Assembly (NCBI GenBank): GCA_050084985.1
Contig: JBITNC010000001.1
Location: 201,500,001 to 201,564,000, forward strand
DNA length: 64,000 nt
Direction: 5' to 3'
Source: Nageia nagi
Lineage: Eukaryota > Pinophyta
Positions 1 to 13,330 of the stretch are shown here, piece after piece; position 1 is the first letter of the stretch; each line of letters starts with the position of its first letter. The notes below the pieces were generated by a model. That model worked only from the letters and a program-made list of their open reading frames with translations. It searched no databases and was not told the DNA's origin. The translations under genes and the position numbers were made by a program.

Positions 1-1129
1 TGTTTGGACTTGTATTTTACATTCAAATCTAGATGTTAGGTTTGTCGAGTAATTTCTCTTTTTTGAGTTACTATTTTTCTCTTGGGTTGAGACAAAGTCT
101 AGATGAATTGTAGGTTTAAATAATGTATTTTACCCTCCATAGCTAAACATTGGATCAGGAGGCATTTTTGTGAGTTTGAGGTCATCTCTAGCCTTTTTGA
201 CAAGTCATTGGGTTTTTTTGGTGTATTTTTAGCTTCTTTTAGTAAGTTTGAAGGTTAGAATCTAGATGTCCCTCTCCTAGGGCACATTTAAGGAGTAAAT
301 CTAGAAATGGGTCATCACATATAGGTCCCAAAAATGGTGTGATAATAAATATATATATTTAGAATCTAGTTAGTCAATATTCTCTAAATTTTTAAGTAGT
401 ATACCTCACAAACTGTAATTTAAATGGACAAATTGCAATAAGCATTGGAATGTTAGAGATGAGAGATTCAACATGATGTAATAAAATCAACCTTTGAGGA
501 GTCTCAATTTTGATCAATTTTTAATGACTTCAAAATTCAATTTTGGATCATTATTTCTCCTAATGTAAAATATATTATGGAATTGATGTTTCTTGAAAAA
601 ATATTGGAACATTTTATTCCTAACCTAAAAAATTATCAAGCTATTAATGATATTTTTGAACAAAAAAGATAATAGATATGCATCATGAATATATAGTCTA
701 ATATTCTTTATTTCTATATGTAAATACAAATTTAGTTAATACATCTATCTCTTTAGTCAATAAATCTAACAATGTTAGCATCATTTCAAACTATGATCAC
801 ATTTTTAACACCATTGAAGTTAGTGAATTCAGATCACCTATACATATTATAATTTATCATTGCTCACCTTGAGTCATTTATTATGAATATTTCCTATTAC
901 CACCATAAGAACACTAGGAATTAACTAATCAAGGTAAGTTTCTTGAGATTATTCAAGAAGATAGAGGTTAAAAAATTATGACAGAACCTAAAAAAATTAG
1001 AGATCCTACAAAAGAAATTAGTTTCATTATCAATAGAGCTTATCTTAAGAAATATGATTAGATTTTTGAAGAGAATAATATTAAAATAGAGGTAATATTT
1101 GATGCATAAGAAACTAAATTTTTTCAAAA
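1..1129. other. AT-rich sequence without recognised coding
   Basis: I found no domain in this stretch. It lies directly upstream of a gypsy gag on the + strand, so it may be that element's leader or part of its LTR, but no LTR end, primer site or partner copy is visible in the window. Short frames here carry no family motif. Confidence 0.4.
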
Positions 1130-2391
1130 TGCTACATATGGATAATGGATGAATTACTTATATCAAATGTTAGATAACATGGAACAATAAAGAATTAATA
1201 GAACTTATCCTTTTTATAAACTAAAAGTTAAGGAACTAAAACAAGCAATAAAATTGATTAATCAATATTCTTAACAGTAATTACAATAGGTTGAACCACC
1301 ATAACAACCTCAAAAAATAGCTCCACCTTCAATACCACAAATCCATATCATAACTCCACAAGTTCAAACTAACCCTTCAAAAATTTCTCAACTTCAAGAA
1401 AGGGTTCATAAGTTACAAAATTTATGACAAGTAAAAGATGATGATTTATTATATTTACAAAGGGCTTTATGTAAAATAATTGATATAAAAAAATCAAGTT
1501 TACAAAGTTTGATGGTTTTCAAGATGGTAAGATGCATATAAGAAAATTTCAAGAAGAATAAGTTGAATATGTGAATGATTCATATATGTTACCCAAACTA
1601 TTTTTTATAGTTTGAAAAATGATGCACTCAAGTGGTATTTTACTATTCCTAAAATAAGTGTTGATATCTATGATTTTCTTGTTTGTTTATTTATTAAAAA
1701 ATTTAAATACAATATAAAAAAAAAAGATTTGTTCAAAGATTTGTGCAAACTTAAGCAACAAAGTAATTAAATTTTAACTGATTTTTTTAAAATTTGGAAA
1801 AGATTTAAAAATAAGGTTATTATTCATGAAGATGAATTAAAAAGTTCTTTTATCAACTCATTGTTACCTTAGTTCAAAATAGAAGTTATTAACTTTGAAG
1901 ATAATTATTTGGGAAAAATAATTGATAAATTATTAAAGAAATAATCTTACATTATTTTATTGAATAATACCATTTCTCAAAAATAAAGGTACATTAAAGA
2001 ATATGCTAAAAAATAGAATACCGATGATCATAAAATGGTACCACCAATTAAAAACATTGATAATCAAATAGTAAAAACTATTAGAGGTAGTGATGATAAT
2101 AAGAGACCACCTAGAATACAATTTACAAAACTAACTAAAAGAGTTGATAATATTGTTGAAGTTTTTCTTGATAAAGAATTTATAGAATTATCTCTTATTA
2201 TAAAACATCATTTTCCACATGGAATTCTTGAAAATTACATATTTGAAGAGTTTTTCAATTATTATAGAAATATAGGTCATTTAACAAGAAATTGTAAGAC
2301 ATTAAGAAATATTATTCAAGGCCTCATTGATCAAAAGATAGTAAAAATTGATGATGATCCCAAGAAATATCATCCTTCTCCTATTGTTTGA
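1130..2391 (+). pseudogene. Ty3/gypsy gag remnant (gypsy-3)
   Basis: This is the decayed capsid/nucleocapsid polyprotein of a Ty3/gypsy retrotransposon, which packages element RNA in virus-like particles. The N-terminal part is Pro/Gln-rich, with several stops in place of Gln. The capsid part starts near 1500 with FDGFQDGKMHIRKFQEE, followed by a stretch like DALKWYF and a Leu-rich helical region. The end reads FNYYRNIGHLTRNCKTLRNI, a zinc-knuckle-like segment in which His and the last Cys remain but the first Cys is Tyr, followed by the IIQGLIDQK tail common in plant gypsy gags. Only 2035-2391 is open. Most internal stops are TAA or TAG where Gln is expected. The element is cut by the CACTA insertion at 3750. 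The family call is firm; the lineage is not. Confidence 0.75.
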
Positions 2392-3749
2392 ATGCATCCT
2401 TAGAATCATAATGGAAATGACCAAAGAGTATACTTTTCATTATTGAGATTAAGTTTAAATATATACATTTAGAAGTTACATTCCCATAGAGTAATAATTT
2501 CACCCTAGAAATTCTAATTATTAAATATAACAAATAAGTAACATTGATAGTTTAGTATTATATTTTTTTAGGTTAATGGTAAAAAGAGAGGCGTTTTTCA
2601 TATAAGGACCCAAAACATGTATAAAATATTTATATATATTATTTGAAAATCTATAGTTAATACAAACAACATACATTTCATAATAGCTTATACTAAATGT
2701 AGCCAATACATCCATCTATAGTTTATATTTCTACTAGCTAGTATTCAACAAATTTACTTATTTAACTTCAATTTTGGTTTTAGAGTATCTTTCAACCTAT
2801 GTAGAAATTTTGAATAGATCTAGGATGTATTACTTGATATAGATAGTTTTAAGAATGAATTATTACATTTAAGGCTTTGAAGATAGTATCTATGCAATTC
2901 ATAATCCTCCTTCAATATTTCATATCTTTCCTCCAATCTATTTCTACTATTGACTTCTATATCTATTTGATTTTCATTTTTAACTAGTGGTTATTTTACC
3001 CCTAGACTTTTTATTTAATTCCTATTGTTTTGAAGGTGCTATTGATGGGGGTGTATATGTTGTGAGAAAAAGTGTATATACCTTCTTTGATACATTTCCT
3101 TTGGCTAAAAAGTCCTTCTCTAATATTTTGTTAGCCTTTATGGTTGGGGATAAGATTGGTAACCTCTATGGTTGGGATATCATCATTAGATCCCAAGTTG
3201 TTCTCCACTGTAAATTATTTCATTTTGGATTTTATATATTGATAGTTTTTTTATTCATGGGAGTAATCTTGGGAGCCTCTACAATAGATCCTAAGCTACA
3301 TTCCCCTACAAATTATACTATGTTGGATTTTAGATGTTGAGGTTTTGACCTTTCCATAGGATTATATTGATATGAATCTGAATAATTCTATACATGAAGG
3401 GTTGCCTTAGGATATGGAGCCTTTTTCCATTTTTAAACAACCTAATGTTTAAAGTTTTCCTCTATCAAATTTTCTATCTTCTTTACAAGATGAGAAGAGT
3501 TACCTAGATAATTATGCTTCAGATACCCATATTTTTAACAATCAAAGAAATGGTTCAAAAAGTTTTCATATTCTATTTATTGAATCGACTATCTCCACTT
3601 CAAACATAGCTCTACAAACTATCACTAAGGGAAGGATGTATTAATCCATACAACCAATCAAGCCTTACTAAATTTTGTAACTTATGATAGATTCAAACTA
3701 GTTTGGACATCCATATATAGATATTTTCCAATTGTATTTTTAATTTTCT
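2392..3749 (+). other. Probable gag-to-protease spacer of gypsy-3
   Basis: No clear domain is present. From 2400 to 2985 I see nothing. From 2987 to 3660 the + strand has long, lightly broken frames; the last part (near 3600) reads ALQTITKGRMY, which resembles the linker that precedes the protease in plant gypsy elements. This would fit one gypsy element interrupted at 3750, but the protease expected next is not found in the window. Confidence 0.3.
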
Positions 3750-3775
3750 CACTACAAAAATAGGCATCAAGCATC
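3750..3775 (+). repeat. Left terminal inverted repeat of CACTA-2
   Basis: CACTACAAAAATAGGC begins at 3750, followed by the short direct repeat GCATCAAGCATCAAG. It is the only terminus of this element seen, and it differs from the CACTA-1 ends after the first six bases, so the two elements belong to different families. Confidence 0.65.
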
Positions 3776-3884
3776 AAGAATAATATCAAACATTATTATT
3801 TTTCTTTTTAACATTATTTTTGTTAAGACTCATTAGGGGTTTGATTCTGATTATTATTTTTATTTTCTTAACATTTTACCTGAT

Positions 3885-4030
3885 GTTATGGATGATGATA
3901 TGTATGACATACATTTTCCAAATTTGTGATATTTTCACTAATGATATGTATGACATAATTTTATAATTTCTTGATAGTATGTATGAAATTAATTTATAAT
4001 TTCCTAATGTGATAGATGATATAATATCAT
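3885..4030 (+). repeat. Subterminal repeats of CACTA-2
   Basis: Three or more loose copies of a unit built on GATATGTATGACATA followed by an A/T run occur just inside the left end (about 3895, 3947 and 3975). Subterminal repeats near CACTA ends are the known binding sites of the accessory TNPA-type protein. That role is inferred here from position only. Confidence 0.45.
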
Positions 4031-4365
4031 CTCCAAACATCCTGAACCTAGAAAAAATCAGTTAGAAATAATAAAACTCTAAATTCATCCAATCTAAACA
4101 TCACTTTTTCAATGCATTGTAGTTTTATCATGTTTTTAAAAGCACATGTAGACTATCTAAGATAGTGGTAAAAAATGTTAAGGTATATGGTAGTTCAATA
4201 TGGAACCCACTTATAAAGTGGACTCATCTTCTTACACATACCCATATATGTTTTAAAATCTTTTTAAATTATCAAATGCATAGAAAACCTTTCAATATAT
4301 CCATAAAATATAAATGATTTAATTTTCATAACATTAATAAAATATAAAAAACTATTATGAATAAT

Positions 4366-7300
4366 TTAATTTTCATTTATATCATCTTCATCAATAGAAA
4401 ATACAATATCTTTTCCTATAGGATCAATATTAATTACAAATCACATTATCTCATCCTCTACATCTAGATAGAAAAATACTTGACTACAATGTTGTGGTAA
4501 AACATAAGGCTCTTTATCTCTAGATAAATAATTTGTGGATTTGATTACAAAGTATTCACTATTATCCTCATGTAAGATTATTCTTCTATCAAGTGTGTCA
4601 AACTATTTACATTTAAATACTACATATTGGAATGACATATAATCCAAGCGAATGATTAGTTAAATTTTTCCTATATATTGTAATGTTCTTTATATCAAGT
4701 TTTTATCTTTTGTACTTACATGAGTTGCTTGATCAAAATTAACCATCACTCCATAGTCAAATATCACTCTATTTTGATCAATATTTTCAATTCTAAAGTG
4801 TTGACCATATGCACACATTGAAGAGAAAGATAATGCTTACAAATATTTACATAAAACATATTACTAGTACAATCATTATTATTCTACTTGCCACATCTTT
4901 GGTGCAAAAGGAAGGATTTGGGAAATATACTTATAAACATAAAAGAAAGATTTATGTACAATGTATCCCTCACCCATTGATAAAGTTGGTTGTGATTTTT
5001 GTCTAGCAAATGCTTTTAGTACTTTTAAAAATCTCTCTATAAAAAACATGATTCTAGCATTTATGACACCTTATATTTATATATCATCTACTAGGTGGAT
5101 CAATATATGCACTTGTATGTCCATAAAAGCATTAGACATTTCCTTTTCAAAGATACAAATAATTTAACAATTTCTCAGTGCCATCTAGGTATTTCACTCA
5201 CATGTATCTCCTTTCTAGTTATCAACCTATTTATAAAAATAAATACCATTATATGTATACAAAATTGATAAAAAAAAAAATTAGAAAACAATGATAACAT
5301 TCTAGTTTTTCATAGATCAGAACCATAACATGATATACCTTAGAAATACTAAAAGTCAACCAATTATATTTTTTATATCTGGAGGTAAATTCTTAAATCC
5401 ATAAATTGTAAGTGGAAAACTATGTTGTACATAAAGTTATGTATTGTGCAAGTAGTATGAATCATTATATTTTGAAAAAAATATATTAATAATAATAAAA
5501 AAATTATAGACATATAATATGAGAATACCTTCAATACTTTATGGTAATCATGAGATTTTAATATTATTATTCTCATTAGTGGTGAATTCTTTTCTTAGAG
5601 ATGATCCATGCTAATTTGGTGTTCTAAAGGTTTCAATAACATTGTATACCATGCTCACTTCTTCATTAGATATTATCCATGGTAAGTGAGCATGTGCTTT
5701 TTCCATTCTATTTGATATCCATAAGGCATGCTTTGTGTTGGTGTCTCTTAAGTCATTTCTTACATTAAGAGTATTATATCTTGTAGTTTTTATATATCAA
5801 TTCAAAGAACTTGTAACATTCTTTACAATGTGCATAGGATCCATTAAATTTGCCACTAACAATTTCTTATAGTATGGAAGTTTATAAAAGATTGATAATC
5901 TTTTCATACCTAAATAATATGTATACAATCAATAACTTAATTACCAAAGTAATGAAATTGAAATTTTTTAAATGTGTTTTTTTAATAATAACTAAACATA
6001 ATGATATATTTAATTAAAATTCACCTTTGGGTAAGTCATATTTGCTAATAATAAAATTATCTGGATTTTAATGTCATTGTTCCTCATCAAATCTTCTCTA
6101 ACATCAAATCTTCCCTAACATATGTCTTCACTTTGCTAGTATTTTTTCCACCAATCAATAGGCATTGCATAATTGGGAGTGGGGATGTAATCAAACTCAC
6201 CATTAAACTATGATGTCTTATGCCCACAAAATTCATGATCCATTGGAAAATATTTTCTATTTCCAAGATATTTCATCTTCCTCATAGTACTCAAATACCT
6301 TGCTATGATATTTTCTTCACACTGTGGGTAAGCATAATAACATTTTATCTAAAGGCTTGTAATTTTTTTTCTATTTGAGAATACATTATCATTAGGTAAG
6401 AGAAAATTAAATATTTACAATTAGTTTGATTTGTTATACAATGCAAATGTAATAAAGGTTGTATATACTACACATACCTGAAAAAGTAGTAAGTCCTGTA
6501 AAGTCATGTATAGTCCAACATAGTATGCCATGTAGTGTGTATGACCTCTATTGGATATATATACTTATATAAATCATAATATGAATTCTATTTCATAATT
6601 TCATCAATTAATGGTTCAATGTATACATCCATATTTTTCACTTGATATTTTCTAGGAACTATAAGAGTCAACATCAAATGTTCTTTTTTTATAAACAACC
6701 ATGGAGGTAAGTTATAGTTGACTATACAAACAGGCTACAATGAATAATTAAATTATTGTATGAAAAATAGATTAGCACCATCAATTCCTAAACCCAATCT
6801 AACACTCCTAGGTTCATATCAAAATTTATTTGGCCATGTATCTATTGTATGTCTCATTGCTCTACTATTTGTAGGAATGCATAGTACATCATCTTCACTT
6901 CTATATTTTGCATTCCAATCCATATATTGTGCAATCTATTTACACTAAAATATTTGAATCAACATACAAATGATTGGCATATGATGAAAAACCTTTTTAG
7001 GAATAGTTTCTCTTTTTTTCCTTAACGATATCTATTTGTAAAATAATTTGGACATGTATTCAAAGTTGCATATGTTCCTCTGTACAATATGCAATCATTA
7101 ATACATGCATGGTATGAATGAAACTCTACACCTACATTCTTAAAAATTTCACATGCCTTTATGCATGAAGTACAAAGAACATTATCATTTAAGAGAACCT
7201 TCTCTTTTAGTAACCTGTAATACCATAAAGAGCAATAAAATTATTATGTCAAATAATAAAATATATTATATGTTATCATCATTTATATATTAGATGTAAA

Positions 7301-7745
7301 AAAAATATCAAATAATTATAATGTTAATGGAAAAAAACACATACTCAAGAAGATAATTGAAACTTGTATTTGAACATCCATATTTGGATTTTAAATTCAT
7401 CAAAAGTAGGGTTGTTTATAATATGGTCAAACATTCTCCTTTATATAGAAGGGTTGGAAGCACTATATAAGTTTTATTTTTCAAAAACATCATCATCATA
7501 TGTATGATGAGAATTATCTAGATAGAATATTGACTCAATAAAATCATTCAATGCACTTTGTTCTTGAAGAGAATTAATATACTCTATTTCTTCATTATCA
7601 TCATCATCACTATCTAGATCGACAACTACATGAATAGGAGCTATGGGATTTGTATTTGTTAGGAAATGTGTATAATCCTTAACACTTAATACTTCACATA
7701 ATCACTTCCTCTATCTCTATTTCATATTGTTTTATGCATAATTGG
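4366..7745 (-). pseudogene. TNP2-type CACTA transposase with DUF4216 tail (CACTA-2)
   Basis: This gene encoded the DDE-type transposase that cuts and moves CACTA elements. In reading order: an acidic N-terminal segment with NPIAPI (about 7650); a block with YHACINDCILYRG (about 7100), the Cys-rich start of the TNP2 core; EPRSVRLGLGIDGAN (about 6800); NYNLPPWLFIKKEHL (about 6690) and LCWTIHDFTGLTTFSG (about 6500); YLGNRKYFPMDHEF (about 6270); LMDPMHIVKNV (about 5870), the conserved Asp/His segment; FMDIQVHILIHLVDD (about 5120) and a GYIVHKSFFYVYKYIS block; and finally a DUF4216 domain ending DEDDINEN just before the stop at 4366. Introns and frame breaks separate the blocks, and stops are mostly decayed Gln. 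It lies directly downstream of the SET-like gene on the same strand. Block by block it pairs with the CACTA-1 transposase. Confidence 0.88.
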
Positions 7746-8179
7746 TGGATGTTCAAATGATATTGAGTAGTGATCATGACTATTTGGTAATTTTTGATGT
7801 GCCTATCAATTATTAGTTATTACAAATCATTAACAAATATATCATAATATAAATAGTAATATTATTTTTCCAAAAGTGTAAAATCACATTTTTGAAGGTG
7901 TGGTTACAAATTCATTATAATATTTCTTATTATTAGGTGAACAAACGCATCATATTTTTCAAAGTGTAACAAATGCTTGTTAAGGAAAAATCACCACATA
8001 TCCATCATTATATAATTATTTATAATATCCAATAATTAAATATCAATAAATTTAACAATAACAACACTTACAATAGTTTTTTAGATATAAAATAACATAT
8101 TTTAATAGTTTATTGTAGCAACATAGAGCCTCATAACTTCCTACTACAATGTTATTCAATTGTTACTAGAAAAAGCTCC

Positions 8180-9722
8180 TTTATCTCAATGCTTTAGTCT
8201 TGGTTTAATTGTTACATTTGAATATCCTGATTTCAAACATTTCTTATATGGAGGAATAGGTCTTCTAAACTTTTAGTACACTAATAGGTCATCTCTAGAT
8301 TTAGGATTTACAACAAAATCAACAGATACATAATGTTTTACTTTTTTACTCATGAATTCTTCTTTGTCATGTGGAAATTCATGACATTCATAATTTGCTA
8401 TAAATTTTCTACCTTTGGAACTATTTATGTATCCTACAATATTTCTATGTATCTTGGTTCAACCATTAATGTAAATACATTCATTACCTTCAATTATTAA
8501 TGAATTCATACACATTCCATATGTAGACATATTGAACAAATAAGCAATTAATCTTATTCATTCCTAATGAGTGTAATTTGACCTATAATATGACATTAAT
8601 GGTGGGATTATTGTATCTATATTAACTTTAAATAGTGATAATATGTGCAAACCCATACCACCATCCTGTAAAATTTTAGAAGGTTTGACAATGTATGATT
8701 TACCATAATAAATAAATGGCTCATATGCTCTTCGAAAAGGATATTGTTTAGGCCATGGACTATATGTTCATAATTCATATTTAGTCCTATATAATTTTAA
8801 TTCATTGGATGATAAAATAAAAGCATCAACACCCTCAAATGGTAACTCAACTACCTCTTGATTTGCACTAGCACATGCAAGCAATCTTTGAAGTTATTCT
8901 TAATGTCTCATTCTTATAGAAGGTAGATAGACTACCTCTTAATTTTTATTTTATGAGTATTCATATTGTATTTTTAATTAACATTCTCTTTATATGTTCA
9001 AAACATCTTGTAGGTTCAACTGGACCAAAGGGATTTTTCATACTATAGGAGGTATTGCACCCTCTATATTTGGCAGGCCATTAAGATCATAATAATGTAT
9101 TTCTACAACTTCCCTTCATTTTAATTTTATACCCTTACAACTTGAACAACCACATAAAAATATACCCTAAAATAAAGAGTGATAGCATCATTCCATCTTA
9201 TTATCTCATGATCAACCATTGGTTCATATCCTAGGAAAGCACCCCTTATTGAGTTAAGATTGTTTAATAAGAATTATTGATGTTGGGCCTAATTACTAAA
9301 AAATAAATTCAATAAAAATTATTTATAGTATTTTATGCTAATTTGAAAAATCAAATCATATTTTTATGCTAATTACCTTAACATCTTCATCATCTTTATA
9401 TGGTAAATATGGGTTGTCACTTGTTTGAATAGGAATGGAGTTGTCTTCTTGTAACATTAAGCATAATAGAAACTAGCTAAATATTACACATTATTTAAAT
9501 GAGATCTTACATTTTTAGTGAAATTTGTGTGCACATTAATGATATGAATATACTTGATATTCACTCATCCTTATATCATTAGGAATTAATAGTGGTATAA
9601 TCTCATCCTTATCCTCATCGTTTAACACATCCACTCTTCTCCTATGATGAAATGGTGATAGATCGTTGTCATTAGATTGTACATCACTCCTCCTATGATT
9701 CAATATAATGATAAAATTCAAT
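8180..9722 (-). pseudogene. SET-like domain gene of CACTA-2, upstream of the transposase
   Basis: The first exon (9722-9536) is open and rich in Arg, Asp and Ser (RRSDVQSNDNDL), like the repeated N-terminus in CACTA-1. A segment with VELPFEGVDAFIL, then FRRAYEPFIYYGKSY, leads into a SET-like core (about 8672-8262). The core reads DGGMGLHILSLF at its start, then YING, NIVGYINSS and IANYEC, and ends VSVDFVVNPKSRDDLLVY followed by KFRRP. In SET methyltransferases these places hold the cofactor loop, the asparagine motif (usually NHSCxPN) and the GEELxxxY motif. Here the asparagine motif has become INSS and the GEEL position reads DDLL, so methylation activity is doubtful. Stops at Gln positions break it. 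Function is inferred from pattern only; the CACTA-1 copy in the same place supports the call. Confidence 0.62.
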
Positions 9723-9794
9723 GATGATATTTACATAATGAAGCCACTTGCCAAATTTATAATTAAATCAAATTATAAATAATACTTTATACAT

Positions 9795-11042
9795 TTTAGG
9801 GTTTAAAAATGTTGAGTTATTGGTAAAAATTTTTAATTAGAAATAAAAAATGATAACTTAGGGGCTTAATATTTTAGGATTTTTTGGTATTAGGGTTTAT
9901 GGTAAAAAGGTTTAAGAGTATAGGATATTAAGGTTTAATTTTTAAGGGATTAGAGTTTAGGATTTATGGTTTAGGGTTTAATATTTAGGGTTTAATATTT
10001 AGCGTTTAGGGTATAATATATAGGGTTTAAGGTATAATGTTTAGGGTCTAATGTTTAAGATTTTGGGATTAAGTTTTATGATTTAGGATTTAGGGTATAT
10101 AGGATTTAGGGTTTAAGGTATAATTTTAAATGTTTAATATTTAGAGTTAGATATTTAGGGTTTTGGGGTTAAGGTTTATGATTTAGGATTTAAGGTATAG
10201 TTTATGGCTTACAGTATAGGGTATAATTTTTATGGTTTAGGGTATAATTTTAAATTTTTAATATTTATGGTTAAAGGTTTAAGGTTTTGGGGTTAGGGTT
10301 TATGATTTAGTATTTAGGGTTAAGGGTATAGTTTATGGTTTATGGTATAGAATATAGGGTATAAGATATAGGTATAATATTTAGGGTTTACGGTGTATGG
10401 TTTATGGTTTAGATTTTAGGGTATAAAGTATAGGGTATAGGGTATAGGGTATAATATTTAATGTTTAGGGTTCAAGGTTTAGTGTTTTTGGGTTAGCATT
10501 TAGGGTTTCATGTTTAGGATTTAAGGTATAATATTTAGAGTTTAAGATCTAATGTTTAGGATTTAATATTTAAATTTTAAGGTTTAGGATTTTAGGATTA
10601 GGGTTTATGATTTAGTATTTAAAGTTTAAGGTACATGGTTTAATGTTTAGGATATAATTTTAAATTTTAAAGTTTAGGGTTTATGATTTTGGATTTAGGG
10701 TTTAGTTTATTATTTAGGGGATAAGGTATAATATTTATGGTTTAAGGTGTATGATTTATAGTTTAAATTTTAGGGTTTATGGAATAATATTTAATGTTTA
10801 ATATTTATAGTTAAATATTTAGTATTTTGGGGTTAGGGTTTAGGGTTTAGGATTTAATGTTTAAGGTTTAAGATATAAGGTTTAGGTTTTAATGTTTATT
10901 TATGATTTTAGAATTAGGGTTTATGATTTAAGGTTTAGGGTATATAGTTTAAGGTTTACTATTAATGAGTTTATAGTATAATGTTTAATGTTTAGGGTTT
11001 TAAGGTTAGGATTTATAATTTAGGATTTAGGGTTTAAGGTAT
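9795..11042 (+). repeat. Degenerate telomere-like (TTTAGGG) array, left part
   Basis: About 1.25 kb is made of TTTAGGG-related units with many variants (TTTAGGA, TTTATGG, GGTATAAT, TTTAAGG) and no long perfect run. It begins about 70 bp upstream of the first exon of the SET-like gene and ends exactly at the gypsy-1 LTR. The target duplication GGTAT (11038-11042) is itself array sequence, and the array resumes at 32895. Before the insertion it was one block of about 2.6 kb. In the sense of the transposase it reads CCCTAAA. Confidence 0.85.
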
Positions 11043-11847
11043 TATTGATATGTGTTTTGGTATCGCATAAGGTTTTATCCTAAAGTAATTAAATACACAT
11101 AAACATTTAATTATAATTTTATCTAAGCTAATTTACTCAAATAAAACATACATGAATAAGGGAATATAACAATGTAGTAACATAATAAAAAAATTACATT
11201 AGTGCTAAGATGTAAAACAAGCCACATACTCTAAAGAGCAAGGAATCAAGTGAAAGATAAAAACTTATGTGTACTTACCTATGTTGGGGTTAAGGATATG
11301 ACATACTAACTTTTTGAAGAGTAGTGACCTTATTGTACAAACCCCAAGACCAACTACAAAAGGAATACCAATGTGAGTGCTAGTCTTTGAAAGCTTAGCA
11401 TGAGTACATACATTAGTATGGATGATATAATTCTTAAGGAATGAGGCTCACCAACAAGGATCAATGAAAATAGATATAATAATGAGTTAAATTGAGCATA
11501 TGATAATAGAAATGGATAGTATATATTTTCTCATATGATAACAAGATTCCAGTCTCAATAGACAATTTTTAGAAACACCCAAGTGTAGGGAATCAACTAT
11601 CAAGATGTAATTTTGATATGATTTCCCTATGTTAGAGATACTTAAATTTATATTAGGTGTGATATCACCATTTAATCCCTTGAATATTATTTGAATTCAT
11701 CTTGGTGTACTTAACATAAAAATAAGAATAAAACATGAGAAATATGTGATAAATAAGAGTAAAGTATGATTAAAATATGATTAAACATATATGTAAAGTT
11801 GCATTTAAGTGTTACCATGTTAAGGGGACCACTTTTAGGTGTCAACA
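11043..11847 (-). repeat. 3' LTR of gypsy-1
   Basis: On the + strand it opens TATTGATATGTGTTTTGG and closes TTTAGGTGTCAACA, so on the - strand it opens TGTTGACACCTAAAAG. The partner LTR is 32096-32894; lengths agree (805 and 799 bp). The final TA stands where the partner keeps the canonical end. Confidence 0.9.
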
Positions 11848-13330
11848 GATGCCTCTTTGTATGTATAATGAAATAGAATTTTGAAATTACATTATGCTTT
11901 CAAAGAAAGTAAAGGTAAAGAGAAGAAAACTTTGACACTTTCTTAGTTTAGCTATCTAAATTATTAAGAATTTGATGTTATATATTGTTACCTCTTTTCC
12001 TTAGTTGTGAGATGTAATGGCTTGCATGTAGTAAAACCAACCAAGAGCCAATAATGAAACTTAAAAATAAGAGGCATAAACTTCCAATAACATATGTGAT
12101 TTTTAACTCATAAAATATATAACAATGATAGAAAAGTAACATCATAATATTTCATCACAAATGATATAACAATAATGGAGAAAGGATGAAATTAATATAA
12201 TATTCATATATTGTCTTGAGAACACTAAATACAAAAAACTTAATATTTTATTCTTATATACATACATAAGAACACATGATAAAGGTATATCCACATCGTC
12301 ATGGGGTACATGCCCCATTCTTAGATGGAACACATGCAATTAGAAATATATATGTTAACATCATCATGACATACATGCCCATTCCTAGATGCAACATGTG
12401 AATCATGAAGAACTACATGGTGATGGTTAGTTAAGACCCAACCAATAAAGGAGACTCAAATATGGAGGTTAATTGAGATCTAACTAGAAAAGGTGACTTA
12501 GAGACATGGTTGGTTTGAATATTTCCCAACCATGCTATGTGATATGTTACTCATAGTCATGAGGTACATGTCCCATTCTTAGATGTGATTAAGATATGAT
12601 TGGTTTGAATATTTCCTAATCATGCATGATTATAATACCAATGAAAATGTAGCAATTAGACTAATGATTATTTTAGTCCTAATCACTAGGCTAACCTAAG
12701 AAAAATGGTTGGTTTAGTCCCAACCAAGTGATAAAAATATTGATGGTTATTTAATGTCCACCAAACAAGGACATGATATGTCAAGGAAATGAATAAGCAT
12801 AATATGATTAAGTTACAATCATGAATGTAGAGGTAATAGAGTATAATATGATACCTACATTTATGTTTTATGAATGTTCTAATTTTATGTAGAAATGTTA
12901 GCATAGGAATGGAAGATAGCATGGGAACTAAGCCTTGCTTTGATTTTGACACTACAATTTTTCTAGCACTTAGGTGTGATTGTTATGAGTGATTTGATAT
13001 ATGTGTGGTGTCTAATAATAAAATAGAATTGCCCAAGGAATTATCTATTGAATTGATTTAACCAATATCATTAGTATATTGAATACAATTTATTGACCCT
13101 AATCTAAAGTTATCATATGTCCTATATGACTTTAATGTTACCTCTAATCCCTATGATTACAATTTTTATCTAAACTCTATTATGCTAAGAATGCGAACAT
13201 AATTGCTAGGATGAATGATGAATTTTGTAAAGAAATATAGCATGGGTATTGGTGTAATAGAATGAAAATAGATCTAACATCCTAACATCTAACCTCTATA
13301 ATAATGATTGACTAAAGGATGACCTCTAGA
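11848..13330 (-). other. 3' internal region of gypsy-1 with polypurine tract
   Basis: No coding domain is seen after the integrase. On the - strand the sequence beside the LTR is AAAGAGGCATC, a plausible polypurine tract that primes plus-strand DNA. The part from about 11980 to 12440 recurs in opposite orientation at 54190-54690, which marks that later piece as a relative of this element. Short frames here carry no motif. Confidence 0.6.

Noticed and set aside
6760-6948. Open + strand frame, and a similar one at 25449-25667 on -
   Set aside because: The two resemble each other only because both are antisense to the same conserved transposase block.
9795-11042. A true chromosome end
   Set aside because: Units are degenerate, the array is interstitial and bounded by transposon sequence on both sides.
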